Source: Spisula solida
Lineage: Eukaryota; Mollusca; Bivalvia; Venerida; Mactridae
Assembly (NCBI GenBank): GCA_947247005.1
Contig: OX365955.1
Span: forward strand, 41,767,822 to 41,831,821
Length of the DNA stretch: 64,000 bases
Direction of reading: 5' to 3'
Shown one piece after another: positions 26,501-34,749 of the stretch. The notes beneath the pieces were generated by a model. The model made no database searches and had not been told where the DNA came from. It saw only the letters and a program-made list of their open reading frames with translations. Within the stretch, counting starts at the first letter, position 1; every line of letters starts with the position of its first letter. The position numbers and the translations under genes are program-made.

Positions 26501-29500
26501 TTTCTTTAATTCTATGATAACTTTTTGTCCAAAGCATATGATAACTCGAAGACTACTTGAGGTATTGACTTTAAACATGATATATGAATAGATGGCAACT
26601 AGGACAAATGCAGTGACCAAGAACCATAACTCTCAAATTTGAAATTGTCTCTCTAAGTTGAGTTTTAAAATATTTTTGTCCGGGGCAAAATGTTAAAAGT
26701 GTTCAATTGATAACTTGATTGACTTGAAACTTTAAATATAAGTAGATGGCATCACGGAGAAGTGCCTTGACTAAGAAACATAACTCTAGCTTGTATAATT
26801 CTTTGATTATTTCCCTTTAAATAAACAAGTTATGATATTTTCCTTTATGTTAGTTTCTAATAATTTTCCTTCTATCAAACTTCGAAACTATAAAAACTAT
26901 TGACTTGAAACTCAAAATTTAAGCACAGGACATCTACACCTGTGCAGTGACTAAAAACAGTAACTCTGCCTGGTTAAATTTTATTGAATATCTCCCTTTA
27001 TTTAATTTCCTTATCTGTTTTCTTCTTTTTCTCCAGAGCAACTCCCATAACTATACTAGGATTGGCCATCAAAGTATTTAAGATGGTAACTTTGAGCTAT
27101 ATAAGCATAGAGGAAGAATAATTAATGACATCTTGTCCTGTTTCTATTATATACACACCTGTTTGTAGCAATCATATATGGCGGGGGTTGGCCATGTGAA
27201 CATGGCTCTTGTTTACAAATGTACCTTAGTAGTCACCTTGGTACTATTTTTATTACAAGATTGAAGATACAAATGTGACGGTAAATCTTGCAGGTGACAT
27301 AGACGGTTTTAGAAGTAGCAGTGACGTTTCTGATGAGGAGATTGCAAAACCTAATATCAATTCTTATGTTCTAAGAAGCAGCAAGAAGAAACAAAGCAAA
27401 AATGATTCATGTCCTGGTAATAGACTTCTTTACCATTTTTTCCATCTGAAACTTTATGTGGCTCTGTACTTTTCTTGTCTGATACTGAAGTCAATCTGTG
27501 TCCCTATTTGTAAACTGATAAATGACACATGCTGTCTGATTGTCTACTAACTATTACAAAAATTGTCATGTTACTTTCTTTAATATAAAGAATTGTGTCT
27601 CTCATGAGGTTTGAACTATTGGTACTTCAAGGTTGTTCGTCATTGTTTCTTTTTCAGGAAGAGAAAATAATGTCATGAATTTGTAATAAAATAGTGATAT
27701 ATTGTTAACTTACGATGTTAATTGTTTGAATAAAACAAGACATAGTTAAAAATTGATACATAAATTAGTAAATGATGAATAGTTGATCAGATTCAAAGGT
27801 GCTTAAACTTGCATGTGAGTTAGTAAGTAACAACTTTATTTATAGTGGATAGCATATTTGGCTAAGCCAATGTACCATATTGTCCACTTGATAAATAAAA
27901 CAATAATAAAACAAAAATTTACAAAACATGACAAAGTTAAGTTATGATACAAAAAAAGCAATTAAAAGAAAAGAAAATAAAATAAATGAGATATATAATT
28001 ATATGAACAATAAGACCATGTGCCAGACTATGATAATTATACCCCCACACAACGAGTTGTAAGGGGGGTATACTGGATTCAGCTTGTCCGTCCGTCTGTC
28101 TGTCTGTTCGTAGACGCATTCTTGTGGACGCAACTCCTCCTACAGTTTTGGCAGGATTTCGCTCAAACTTTTACAGATGATGTTGAACAACCTCAACATA
28201 TAGATGTGCATGAACAAAGGAATTTGCGCTGCGATGAATTTTGGCAGAATTATGGCCCTTTGCCGTCGGAGGTATATTAGTCTGCTGAATGGCGGCAGCT
28301 CTAGTTTATATGCAACATTGTGTTTCAGGTTGTAAAGGTCCATATCTTGGAGAGTTAGAATTGAATTCAAGAACTTATAACATCATACTAGAAACGGACC
28401 CGAACACTTGCAATTTGCATAGAAAAATCCGACAAATCGAGAGAAACTACATCCATAAACAGAGAATGGTTATGAAATCTAACTCAAAAGGCCGATTTCT
28501 TAATGATAAGCAATTTTCAACTAAAAAGAAATCCAAGTCAAAATGTGAAGAGGACGAATTCGCTTTTGCAAGTGGATCGGATCAGGAGGTTTGCCCCATC
28601 TGTTTGTAACTGTTAGGCGCATTATTTATAACCAGTATAAATTTCTCTGATATTATCATCGTAACCATTAATTCAAACTTAACACATTCAGCTGTCTAGT
28701 TTATTATACTCCAACACTAAATTTTTTCATCTACAGAAGTTGAAAAATTTCTTATAAATTTGTTGTACAAAAAATCATGTGTAATACAAATTTTATGTAA
28801 CAAGAGTCGTTTACATGGGTTTTGTAAAAAGGAATGGTTTTGCCTTCATCAAAATATCTTTGTTTCATGTTTTGCTTGATTTGAATAGATTCTTTATAAA
28901 TTATGAGTTTTGTTTGATTTGCTTGGTTTAGGCACTTACTATTATGGCTGATACTATGATATATGACGACTTCATTTCCGTCTGTATTGTGTTGCCACAC
29001 CTGCATCTCCAACAGCACAACTTGTAAGCCGAATCCATATTTGTTGTACAGATCTCTGTGCATGCAAAACATTTACTGGGTATTTTAAGGCCAATGTTTA
29101 AGGCCGTTATTAAATAATTGATTATTTTCCAAAATATGTCTCCTACATTGGGCTGGTATACTGTGTTTGTGCTTGACGTCTGTCTCGATGGATGTCACAA
29201 AGTTTGTCCGCACTTGTTCTGCAGTTAATCACTGGTCCAATTTCAAAGAAACTTCAAATGAGTTTGTATCAATTCTTATTGTGTATAATGCCAGGACTTT
29301 TTGTCAGATCAATATTGCAAGAGTTAGGGCCCTTGTGGGAGACATATGTTTTTGTGTCAGAAACCCTTCTAGTTTAACTATGATATAATTACTGATAAGT
29401 TATTCTCAGTACAAAAGGGTGTTACTACAAGTATGTGCCAGCAAAACATTTTTGGAATTGATGCAGTTTTGAGTTCTCTGAACCGTTGCAAAATATGTGC

Positions 29501-30852
29501 CCAACACCGCTAATAATTCAGTAAAAAAATAAAAAAGTAATGAATGAATATATGGTACTATGTTAAAATGTAATTCCTGTTTGGTGGTTTTATTTTTTAA
29601 TGCACCGGCGTCTACTGATGCGAGGCATGTCTGTTTGTCCTATCAAAAATCGTAAACCAAAACTTTCAAGTTGTTGAAACTGAAATATTTTGAAGTCCAT
29701 CAAGGCATTGCTTTCAAACTTGGCATACTTGTTTAACATCATAAATACCTTACATTGTCAACGCCATGTATCACTATCGAACATTGCTACAGAATTATGG
29801 CCCCTGATTGGCTAAGCTAATCATTATGGACAAGGCTTCCACCAGGGCATAAGCGTTTACTGAACGCAGTCTTGTTATTAAATAATTAAGTAAGTTATCC
29901 TCTCTCAGATATTATACTATTTTTGTCCGGTATATCAACACATGCATGGATACATTTGTCTAATAAAGTTACACGTCATTTTCCATAGATTTCTCCTGTT
30001 TCTGATGAGGATGTAAATACAGCACTGTCTACATGTAAGTCTGGTAAACCCAGAAGACGGCGAATCCCGTACACATTGGAAGAAGAGGCAAACATTATGG
30101 AGGGTGTCGAGAAACTCGGAAAATACTGGAATCAAATATTAGTTACATACAAATTTCATCCTTCAAGGACAAATGTGGATTTAATGTGGAAATATAAAAG
30201 GATGAGGGTATGGTTCATTGTAATTGATATAACATAAAAACATAGCACATGGTTTTCATATGATAGCACGAAATATAAAACTCATGGATGTAAAAAGAAT
30301 GTTTTTCCTAGAAGGATAGAAAAAAGGTATTTATTATTTGTGCATGAGTAGATGCTTCGTGTTTGAAGTGTTTGGGGCATCATGACAAAGACTCCTGTCA
30401 TATTTGTGGCTAAAAAATGTACAGGGAGTTTTTAGAGTATCATGACACAGACACCTGTCCTTGCTTGTCACCTAGCTAGAAGTTGGAAATTGGCTTCTCA
30501 TACCATCCTAGTTATTACTACCATCAGTTATGACTGTTATAAGGTGAGAAAATGTGATTTATGTAAATTGTACAACTTGTTTCACAAGTAACCTTAAATC
30601 ACTTGGTATGAAACGAAACTGTCAATATTTGTTTTTTAGGCTGCATGTAATCAAGGAAACGCCAGCACGTGTAAATCTGTTAAGACTAAAACGCACAAAC
30701 CGTTTTCAATGTGTGAAGAGAGACGTTTAAGAAGAGGTATCATGAAGTTTGGCTATAACTGGAAAACTATTCTGAAGTCTTTAACTTTCTCTGATGGAAG
30801 AACAACTGATGATTTGAGAAATAAATGGAGATCTATACATGGAAAGAAATAA
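8475..30852 (+). CDS. TERB1: TERB1-like meiotic telomere adaptor, 18 coding exons
   Basis: Joined coding exons: 8475-8583, 9605-9733, 10989-11123, 11846-11906, 12605-12729, 15097-15219, 16055-16207, 16750-16881, 17678-17803, 18867-18936, 19599-19730, 20329-20443, 23381-24797, 25952-26092, 27294-27416, 28329-28588, 29989-30207, 30640-30852. All introns are GT/AG and the phases chain without a break to 3783 nt (1260 aa); this is my manual model. In vertebrates TERB1, with TERB2 and MAJIN, tethers telomeres to the inner nuclear membrane in meiotic prophase and links them to SUN1/KASH5. Seen here: armadillo-like helices at about residues 1-365, a coiled coil at 370-415, a polar, probably disordered stretch at 440-1030, a CPGC-containing segment at 1028-1075, and Myb-like repeats at 1141-1190 and 1211-1258. 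Key similarities to TERB1 as I recall it: LLLECL, GGLEQVL, EKNVYSQKLL, ENQ..CASLLP, IIRPILSFIG, DEELNK. It is longer than the human protein (about 727 aa), mainly through the large exon. The exact N-terminus and 5' UTR are uncertain. Confidence 0.92.
8627..9077. mobile_element. hAT-like MITE in TERB1 intron 1
   Basis: The left end TAGGGCTGCGTACCGG and right end ACCGATACGCAGCCCTA form terminal inverted repeats. An 8-bp target duplication GTGAACAA flanks the element exactly (8619-8626 and 9078-9085). Subterminal ATCGATAC motifs are mirrored. At 451 bp and with no open frame of note, it is a hAT-type MITE. Confidence 0.9.
9438..9465 (+). repeat. poly-C tract
   Basis: Run of about 25 C residues with one A, in TERB1 intron 1. 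Its length is likely polymorphic and prone to sequencing error. Confidence 0.9.
9605..9733 (+). CDS. TERB1: TERB1 coding exon 2 (ARM repeat)
   Basis: Encodes VEAKDEFQETGGLEQVL followed by EVVEAGLYCLGSAVEKN, the GGL and LG.(I/V)AEKN signature of the first armadillo repeats of TERB1. The acceptor ATTACAG ends at 9604 and the donor is GTGTGT at 9734. A second in-frame acceptor (CTTTAG, ending 9565) would add 13 residues. The 9605 start gives the same spacing between the first helix and GGL as in the vertebrate protein. Confidence 0.9.
10079..10266. repeat. dispersed repeat family B (AGCTCACCTGTCAC ends)
   Basis: It begins TTAGCTCACCTGTCACTTG and ends ACAGGTGAGCGACCTAGGGCC, so the ends are inverted repeats. 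Related copies lie at 20494-22013 and 32033-33155. Intronic and non-coding here. Confidence 0.7.
10587..10670. repeat. 84-bp hairpin in TERB1 intron 2
   Basis: Outer AACCACAGG/CCTGTGGTT and inner ACTTTTACCCTTTTATA/TATAAAAGGGTAAATGT arms pair around a short loop. It resembles a tiny palindromic element. No function is assigned. Confidence 0.65.
10989..11123 (+). CDS. TERB1: TERB1 coding exon 3
   Basis: The split valine codon and YSQKLLSNASVFTLL join exon 2 exactly in phase. The exon continues through KKQTAAYLILCLVTNN, an ARM helix corresponding to vertebrate SVYVILVLVSNN. Acceptor TTTCAG ends at 10988 and donor GTAAAT is at 11124. Confidence 0.92.
11846..11906 (+). CDS. TERB1: TERB1 coding exon 4
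   Basis: Short 61-nt exon encoding GFGQNLARQSSCLQDILNLV, aligned to the TGQTLVRETGC segment of TERB1. Acceptor TTTTAAG ends at 11845 and donor GTAAGA is at 11907. It switches phase from 1 to 2, which the following exon requires. Confidence 0.88.
12605..12729 (+). CDS. TERB1: TERB1 coding exon 5
   Basis: Encodes SAFPRNGRMDLNFFDSNE and then YDLWTSLLSAACACINNPMN, matching the SYQLWSSVCSTLCVCVNNP helix of TERB1. Acceptor TTACAG ends at 12604; donor GTTAGT at 12730. Confidence 0.9.
13041..13256. mobile_element. TTTCGCG-rich MITE
   Basis: Ends ATACTGTAAACC and GGTTTACAGTAT are inverted repeats, and the body is full of TTCGCG(A/T) motifs. Related sequence lies at 14189-15029. Located in TERB1 intron 5. 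Confidence 0.7.
13370..13960 (+). repeat. dispersed repeat family C
   Basis: It carries GCATACTTGTTCGCCATCATGACCC, AGGAGTAGGTAACTCTATC (split here for length) and GCATGGCACTGCGAATAGTGGAGC. The same blocks in the same order occur at 35200-35800. Internally it repeats a roughly 200-bp module. Non-coding. Confidence 0.65.
14189..15029. mobile_element. composite TTTCGCG MITE
   Basis: ATACTGTATTCCTAG at 14189 and CTAGGAATACAGTAT near 15015-15029 are inverted ends. Each is followed inward by about 130 bp of TTCGCGG-type sequence (14189-14322 and 14902-15029), with unrelated AT-rich DNA between them. This may be a MITE split by an insertion. Confidence 0.6.
15097..15219 (+). CDS. TERB1: TERB1 coding exon 6
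   Basis: Encodes ENQRHCASLLPYLFNLF and IIRPILSFIGHTVASH, among the best conserved TERB1 blocks (vertebrate DENQ...CSLFP and IIRPICSFIG). Acceptor TTTCAG ends at 15096; donor GTAAGT at 15220. Confidence 0.93.
16055..16207 (+). CDS. TERB1: TERB1 coding exon 7
   Basis: Encodes NQDRVRKCGGIEILVGKL and TTVQLLFTLDACISEN. It contains the GG(I/L)(D/E)(I/V)L armadillo turn and the (V/L)DACI(A/S)(D/E)N motif shared with TERB1. Acceptor TACAG ends at 16054; donor GTAATA at 16208. Confidence 0.92.
16750..16881 (+). CDS. TERB1: TERB1 coding exon 8
   Basis: Encodes KKFGELDGISVVILMLNN and KTQIILTLAHAVDAYG, equivalent to the FSIMLTLGHCTEDC helix of TERB1. Acceptor TTTTAG ends at 16749; donor GTGAGT at 16882. 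Confidence 0.9.
17550..17645 (-). mobile_element. tRNA-derived SINE head
   Basis: On the minus strand, GGCCATGGTCTAGTTGTTAG is an A-box-like segment and GATCCGAATCCCAGTCGC a B-box-like segment about 35 nt later. This is the layout of a tRNA-derived SINE promoter. It sits directly before TERB1 exon 9. Confidence 0.6.
17678..17803 (+). CDS. TERB1: TERB1 coding exon 9 (last ARM repeat)
   Basis: Encodes GNEQYIKECHGVTILIQQL and DDEELNKIVKYLLHMC, matching the EENQY.LFKNNGLPL...EELNKAA.FVLHNC block that closes the TERB1 armadillo domain. Acceptor TTCACAG ends at 17677; donor GTAAGT at 17804. A tRNA-like SINE lies just upstream in the intron. Confidence 0.93.
18119..18612. mobile_element. MITE family H, copy 1
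   Basis: The ends TTAAAGGTGCTGCCTCACA and TGTGAGGCAGTCTCTTTAA are imperfect inverted repeats. The middle carries a small perfect palindrome, TTCTATAGGGTA with TACCCTATAGAA. A second copy of the whole unit is at 32382-32929. Confidence 0.8.
18867..18936 (+). CDS. TERB1: TERB1 coding exon 10
   Basis: Short exon encoding EDNMDTACIQDNPSFLSQL and then ETMKR, leading into the coiled coil. Acceptor TTTACAG ends at 18866; donor GTACTT at 18937. It changes phase from 1 to 2, as exon 11 needs. Confidence 0.82.
19599..19730 (+). CDS. TERB1: TERB1 coding exon 11 (coiled coil)
   Basis: Encodes MQMLEKISELDNKLKCLEN, which has heptad-spaced hydrophobic residues and corresponds in position to the EILHRIEQLE helix after the ARM domain of vertebrate TERB1. 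Acceptor TTTTCAG ends at 19598; donor GTGATA at 19731. Confidence 0.85.
20329..20443 (+). CDS. TERB1: TERB1 coding exon 12
   Basis: Encodes a polar linker ending in TPREQSLLEQLIK, which continues helically into exon 13 (EKVEKERLEKLN). Acceptor TTGCAG ends at 20328; donor GTATGT at 20444. Phase 2 in, phase 0 out. Confidence 0.82.
20494..22013. repeat. dispersed repeat family B, long copy
   Basis: It begins near AGCTTTTGTGATCACTC and GTCAACAATTTATTCAAA and ends GTGCACAGGTGAACGACC, then AGGGCCTTAATAGGCCCTC. Its left and right parts match the copy at 32033-33155. Located in TERB1 intron 12. Confidence 0.6.
22130..22682 (+). repeat. 49-bp tandem array, about 11 copies
   Basis: Unit landmarks TACAAAGTTTGTCTGCAAAG recur every 49 bp. 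Two subtypes occur, one with ATCTGTGGACGTTTGAGTCC and one with ATCTGCATACATTTGTGACC. Located in TERB1 intron 12. Confidence 0.92.
23381..24797 (+). CDS. TERB1: TERB1 coding exon 13 (long disordered region)
   Basis: This 1417-nt exon encodes about 472 residues rich in Ser, Asn, Lys and Thr. After the opening charged helix (EKVEKERLEKLNQG) there is no globular pattern. It includes QT-D-type short motifs (TSQTDLY near 23853-23870, SAQTDFV near 24151-24171) and a basic VRVTPLLG stretch near 24447-24470. The TERB1 region between coiled coil and C-terminus is long and poorly conserved, and here it accounts for the extra length. Acceptor TTTCAG ends at 23380; donor GTAATG at 24798. Without splicing, the frame stops five codons into the intron. 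Confidence 0.9.
25643..25915. repeat. dispersed repeat family E, copy 1
   Basis: Opens with the hairpin TATACCCCCATAAACACAG and AAGGGGGTATACTG. A second copy with the same opening hairpin is at 28036-28282. It lies just before TERB1 exon 14. Confidence 0.65.
25952..26092 (+). CDS. TERB1: TERB1 coding exon 14
   Basis: Encodes a basic, Ser-rich stretch (RRFGFTTSSVIKSPRN; RRRSIDDSGIHSPLNG) with several S-P and R-R-x-S sites that could be phosphorylated. Acceptor CACACAG ends at 25951; donor GTATGA at 26093. No domain is recognised; it is included because phase and position fit. Confidence 0.78.
26318..27215 (+). repeat. dispersed repeat family F with internal modules
   Basis: It opens ATCCCCCTCCAAAAGGCGG and contains four or five degenerate modules of about 180 bp, each with GACTTGAA, a GATGGCA(A/T)C-type block, CAGTGACCAAGAA and CATAACTCT. 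It ends near GGCGGGGGTTGGCCATGTG. Located in TERB1 intron 14. Confidence 0.6.
27294..27416 (+). CDS. TERB1: TERB1 coding exon 15
   Basis: Encodes DIDGFRSSSDVSDEEI, an acidic patch, then YVLRSSKKKQSKNDSCP. The final CP joins GC of exon 16 to form a CPGC motif. The acceptor CTTGCAG ending at 27293 is chosen because the nearer upstream AG would put a stop in frame. Donor GTAATA at 27417. Confidence 0.8.
28036..28282. repeat. dispersed repeat family E, copy 2
   Basis: Begins ATACCCCCACACAACGAG and AAGGGGGGTATACTGG, followed by CCGTCCGTCTGTCTGTC. It ends about 45 bp before TERB1 exon 16. Confidence 0.65.
28329..28588 (+). CDS. TERB1: TERB1 coding exon 16 (putative TERB2-binding segment)
   Basis: Starts GCKGPYLGELELNSRTYNII and contains ETDPNTCNLHRKIRQIE before a lysine-rich linker and an acidic tail (CEEDEFAF). 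The CxGC, LNSR, C...H and following charged helix match, in order and spacing, the C-terminal TERB2-binding region of vertebrate TERB1 as I recall it. Acceptor TTTCAG ends at 28328; donor GTTTGC at 28589. Confidence 0.87.
29150..29395 (+). repeat. dispersed repeat family G, copy 1
   Basis: Contains CTCGATGGATGTCACAAAG and TTGTGGGAGACATATG, shared with 43615-43830 (GGATGGATGTCACAAAG, TTCGTGGGAGACATAG). The open frames across it are not coding. Confidence 0.5.
29600..29878. repeat. dispersed repeat family A, copy 2
   Basis: Same core blocks as 7590-8018 (AACTTGGCATACTTGTTTAAC, split motif; GAATTATGGCCCCTGATTGG; GGACAAGGCTTCCACC). Located in TERB1 intron 16. Confidence 0.7.
29989..30207 (+). 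CDS. TERB1: TERB1 coding exon 17 (Myb-like repeat 1)
   Basis: After a basic PRRRRIPYT run, the exon encodes EEEANIMEGVEKLGKYWNQI and SRTNVDLMWKYKRM, a Myb/SANT three-helix repeat (W1164, W1184). It aligns with the single Myb of vertebrate TERB1 (FTEEEVNYL...MGNHWNSIL...AVDLAHKYHKL). The third helix departs from the telobox, as in the vertebrate protein. Acceptor CCATAG ends at 29988; donor GTATGG at 30208; phase 0 on both sides. Confidence 0.93.
30640..30852 (+). CDS. TERB1: TERB1 coding exon 18 (Myb-like repeat 2, stop)
   Basis: Encodes a second Myb-like repeat: PFSMCEERRLRRGIMKFG, YNWKTILKSL, then TTDDLRNKWRSIHGKK and TAA at 30850-30852. W1231 and W1253 occupy core positions. The last helix (DDLRNKWRSI) is closer than repeat 1 to the telobox of TRF-type telomere binders (DLKDKWRT). 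Acceptor TTTTTAG ends at 30639. No convincing AATAAA was found soon after; an ATTAAA at 30868-30873 lies very close to the stop. Confidence 0.92.
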   Translation, partial: AACNQGNASTCKSVKTKTHKPFSMCEERRLRRGIMKFGYNWKTILKSLTFSDGRTTDDLRNKWRSIHGKK

Positions 30853-31307
30853 GACGAATGATAGACAATTAAAAGGAATTTATGTCATTTAGCTCTTTGC
30901 TGCATGGTCATGCTGTGTCACTGTATAGGACAGACTGTTGTCATTAATTCTCACTTTCAGTCCACAAATGAAGTCCATGTTTTGTTGTTCCTAATTACTA
31001 CTGTTCTTGTCCCTTTAATGCTGAAAACGTTGTCTTGTGTTGTTCGTTTTTTTACTGTACAAAGTATCTAAATCATGGTTTAGAGAATTTAGGCTCCAAG
31101 TTATTATGCACTATATATATACCCAACATCATCGTTTAACCTCAATGTGGGAAAAGTGTAATTTACTTCTGTAATGTGCTCTTGACAAATAGATCTAAAC
31201 CAGAACTGTAATGGCTGCTCATTTATCTTGCAAATGCCACATATAAATGCTCCATAGGACAGAAATGATAAGGAATTAATTCTACTGCTGTAAACATGTA
31301 TAACTTT

Positions 31308-31499
31308 AAGCCTAGGTCCCACTGAGTATTTTTTGCCTCAGCGATGTACTCCCGATTGACAATAATGAGTTATTAAGACATCGGGAACAGGTCAATCATG
31401 TTCTCAGAGAAGCTCCAAGGAAGTCATGGGTAAATTTGTGATATAGGAAGGAATCGGGGAACATCGCTGATGACGAATTCCTCAGTGGGACCTGGGCTT
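31308..31499. mobile_element. 192-bp MITE with 7-bp target duplication
   Basis: Ends AAGCCTAGGTCCCACTGAG and CTCAGTGGGACCTGGGCTT are inverted repeats. TAACTTT flanks both sides (31301-31307 and 31500-31506). A relative is at 56640-56860. Confidence 0.85.
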
Positions 31500-32032
31500 T
31501 AACTTTGTGCATGTTTTGTTATGGCAAGTTATTGAAACAAAACACATCTGAGTTCTTAATAAGGTTTTACTTCTGCTTCAAAACATATTTATTACATTGA
31601 GGCAAATAAGAAAAAAAAGAATCTTGACCATTAAGGAATATTTGGTTGTTAGTAGAAGGACATACATGTTTTATATACATATCTTGTTAGTTTCATACTT
31701 GCATTCTTAAAAATCTTACAACTGCTCAAAGCTATGTCTGTGATTCTTTGTTGTTGTTTTTCCTGTTGATTGTACATAAATTCCTATTTACTTGGGTAAG
31801 GTTGGAAACTTCCTTTGGCCTGGTCAGCCAATGAGTTATTATTGACCCATAGACAAAGTGAGCACTATGTCATATGTTTGTGAATTTCTGTATTGTTACC
31901 TTTGTTTAATGCTTGTACATATGCCTCTGCTAATACATTCCTGTTATCAATTCCTTATGTATGTCTTTCACTTAAGTTGTTGATGTTTATTTGTTGTTAA
32001 ATATTGTTAAATAGTATGTCTTTTTTTTAATT

Positions 32033-33155
32033 AGCTCACCTGTCACATAGTGACAAGTTGAGCATTTGTGATATGTCTGTGTCCCTTGTCTGTACATGCA
32101 TCAGTCAACAATTCATTCAAAGGACTTCTCCTCCAAACAGCTAGGCCAATTTCAACTAAACTTCAAAAGGAATGCTCCCAGTGTGGTCCTTTTTAAAAAA
32201 AAAGGTAAAGAATTAAAATCTATGAATAACTTATTAAAAAACTATTTTACAAATAGTTGTTAGGTGACCCTCTTAGAAAAAGACATATTTGTCATGATTC
32301 GTCACAAAACATTGCCCCCAGTGAGTGGGTGCGTTTTTTCTATATATATATATCTATAGTATAATCTTAAAACATCTTCTCTTAAAGGTGCAGCCTCACA
32401 GATTGGGCTAAAATGTTTGTATATCGTGAATTTCTAACCTAACCAAGTATTGATGTAATAGAAAGCCACTGACGGTTGCTTTATGAAAGATTTGGTGCAA
32501 ATAAGCAAATTAACCACTCTTGATATCTCCCACTGAGTTGTTTTTTTTCTTGAAAAAAAGTGCTAAATTTCCTTCCAAGATGCTTTGTGATTTATGTAAT
32601 TCACACGTGATCAAACTGTAACATCAACAAACTACAGCGTAAAAATCAGCGAGGTATTTGGTTTGATATTGATTCGTTTTCATCAAATGCGAACAAATTT
32701 CAGGCAATTTCGGTAATGGTAGTGTTAATTCTATAGGGTATTAATACCCTATAGAATTTTTGATGTAAAAATACTAAATAACTACCAAATGCAAAAGTTT
32801 TTCAAGTTATTTTAGACGTCGGTGAGGTTGTTTATGGGATATACAACCAACTATACCAAAATTATGCGAATATTTGACAATTTTATTTTATTTTTGCAAT
32901 GCACCAATATGTGAGGCAGTCCCTTTAAAATTAGATTCCATGTCTTGTTCCCTATATATATATATATCTTTTTATCAGAAAGAACCGACTGGATTTCATT
33001 ACAAAATAGTAACAATGTTCCTTAATTTAGTGGTCCATTCTAAAAATGGCTAAATAATTGAAATCCATGCAATCAAATTCAAGGTCCAGTTTGAATATGG
33101 TTCTACTAGATCGTTGTGCACAGGTGAGCGATATAGGGCCATCTGGGTCCTCTTA
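32033..33155. repeat. dispersed repeat family B, copy interrupted by MITE H
   Basis: Starts TTAGCTCACCTGTCACATAG and ends GTGCACAGGTGAGCGATAT then AGGGCCATCTGGG. The MITE at 32382-32929 is nested inside, which dates this copy before that insertion. Confidence 0.7.
32382..32929. mobile_element. MITE family H, copy 2
   Basis: Ends TTAAAGGTGCAGCCTCACA and TGTGAGGCAGTCCCTTTAA. It shares with 18119-18612 the internal CTATAGGGTATTA/TAATACCCTATAG palindrome and long interior identity. Confidence 0.85.
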
Positions 33156-33440
33156 TTTTATATTTGTTGCATAATTATAAATGAATGGATTAAAAATGAT
33201 TGTAGTATGTTGTTATTCAGGGTGTGTATTATACTGTTTGGGAACATTAAACTAGTTTTCTAAACTCTCAGTTTTATTATAATTTGTGGTGTTTATATAA
33301 CACTTTTATTATGTCCCTGCCATTCAAAGTAGTGTCACCGCTGTTCATGTTCAGTAAATAACTGATCAATTCTGGACGGATTGTGAAATTATTTGGTTGA
33401 AATGTCCTCCAACATGAAAGAGTTGTCTCATGCAGTACAC

Positions 33441-34017
33441 AGGGGCCCGTTTCAAAGACATACCTTAGGAAAGATTCGACTTTTTTGTATGATATTTTGA
33501 GAAAACTAAACTTATACATTTAAGCAAAGTCTTGTGAATTGGAAATAGGGTAAATAACTTTGAAAATGCATGGGTTCACTATGCAAGCCCAGTGATTTTT
33601 TTTTGCCTTTTTTAGGGCCGAATACAGGCCCCTTCCCATAGCAAAATAACTTCCATTTTCCCCAAAAAGTCTTCGTTTTTTCCCAAAAAGAATGCATATT
33701 TTCCCTCTTTTGTTCTTGGTTTAAAATCAACTAACGATGGGCTGTTTTTAAGTCCAAACAATAGATATTCTAACTGGCAAAAGTCGTTAATACATATGAC
33801 TTAAAAGTATATAGTCCGTAAAAAAGCAAAATAAGAACAATTAAAAACCATAATAACCAAAGCAGACCTTGTTAATAATTCCCAATTTTGCGAACTGTCA
33901 CGCTAAAATTTCCCAATTTAAAAGGCACAGGCTGTTTCATTTTGTTCAAGAAAAATCACTGAAGCCCTAACTTAAAAGGCGCATTTTAGCTGAGATATGT
34001 CTGTGAAATGAGCCCCA
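33441..34017. mobile_element. MITE with a second MITE nested inside
   Basis: The outer ends AGGGGCCCGTTTCAAAGACA and GTCTGTGAAATGAGCCCCAG are inverted. Inside, AGCCCAGTGATTTTTTTT (near 33585) and AAAAATCACTGAAGCCCT (near 33967) are the ends of another element. Confidence 0.7.
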
Positions 34018-34261
34018 GGTCCGTAATTGCCAAGATACCACTTAAGCGGTAAAAACTGAGAGTCTATCTCATGTCTGGTCAATGATTAAATCTTGTCCTT
34101 TCTGGATGATTGTAAGACTACCTGATGAAACAAATTGGTCCCCATCATAATACAATATGTTGTGTGCTAGACTCAGTTCTGTACCTCCAATGCTCTGGTT
34201 AAAGATGCCCCTCTGGACAAGTTACAACATCTTACTATACTATATGTGCATGTGCTTTACA

Positions 34262-34515
34262 GTTATTGGTCTCCTACCTGTTTTTGACCGGAGGGGACTA
34301 TAGGTTTGCCCTCCGTCAGTCACTCAGTCCGTCCGTCAAAAAATCTGGATCCTGACATAACTCGAACAGTTTCCAAGTTAGGTTTATGAAACTTGGTATG
34401 TGGATAGGGGGCAATAAGGGGATTATTTTTATTCTGACAAAAATTGTGGTTGCTATGGCAACAGAAACATTGAAAATTGCTTAAAACCGGTAGGGGACTT
34501 TGTATTGCTTGCAAT
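34262..34515 (+). repeat. dispersed repeat family D, copy 1
   Basis: Shares GTTTTTGACCGGAG.GGACTATA, AATCTGGATCCTGACAT, GTTGCTATGGCAACAGAAA and TGTATTGCTTGCAATTC with 38990-39243. Confidence 0.8.
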
Positions 34516-34749
34516 TCATAACTACTTGTTTATAATGAAAGACAAAATATATTTGGTAATATGTTTGTCTGTATGTTAATACTTTCTTTATGCGCTGGAT
34601 GCCTTTAGTACATTAAATATTTGAATCTTAACAAGTTACAAGATTTTTTGCAATCACATTGGCTAAACATTTGTAATTAGAACCAGTGTGATAAAATTGC
34701 AGCTGGAAATATCTGTCACATTATTTGACATAACCTAAACAATAAATAA

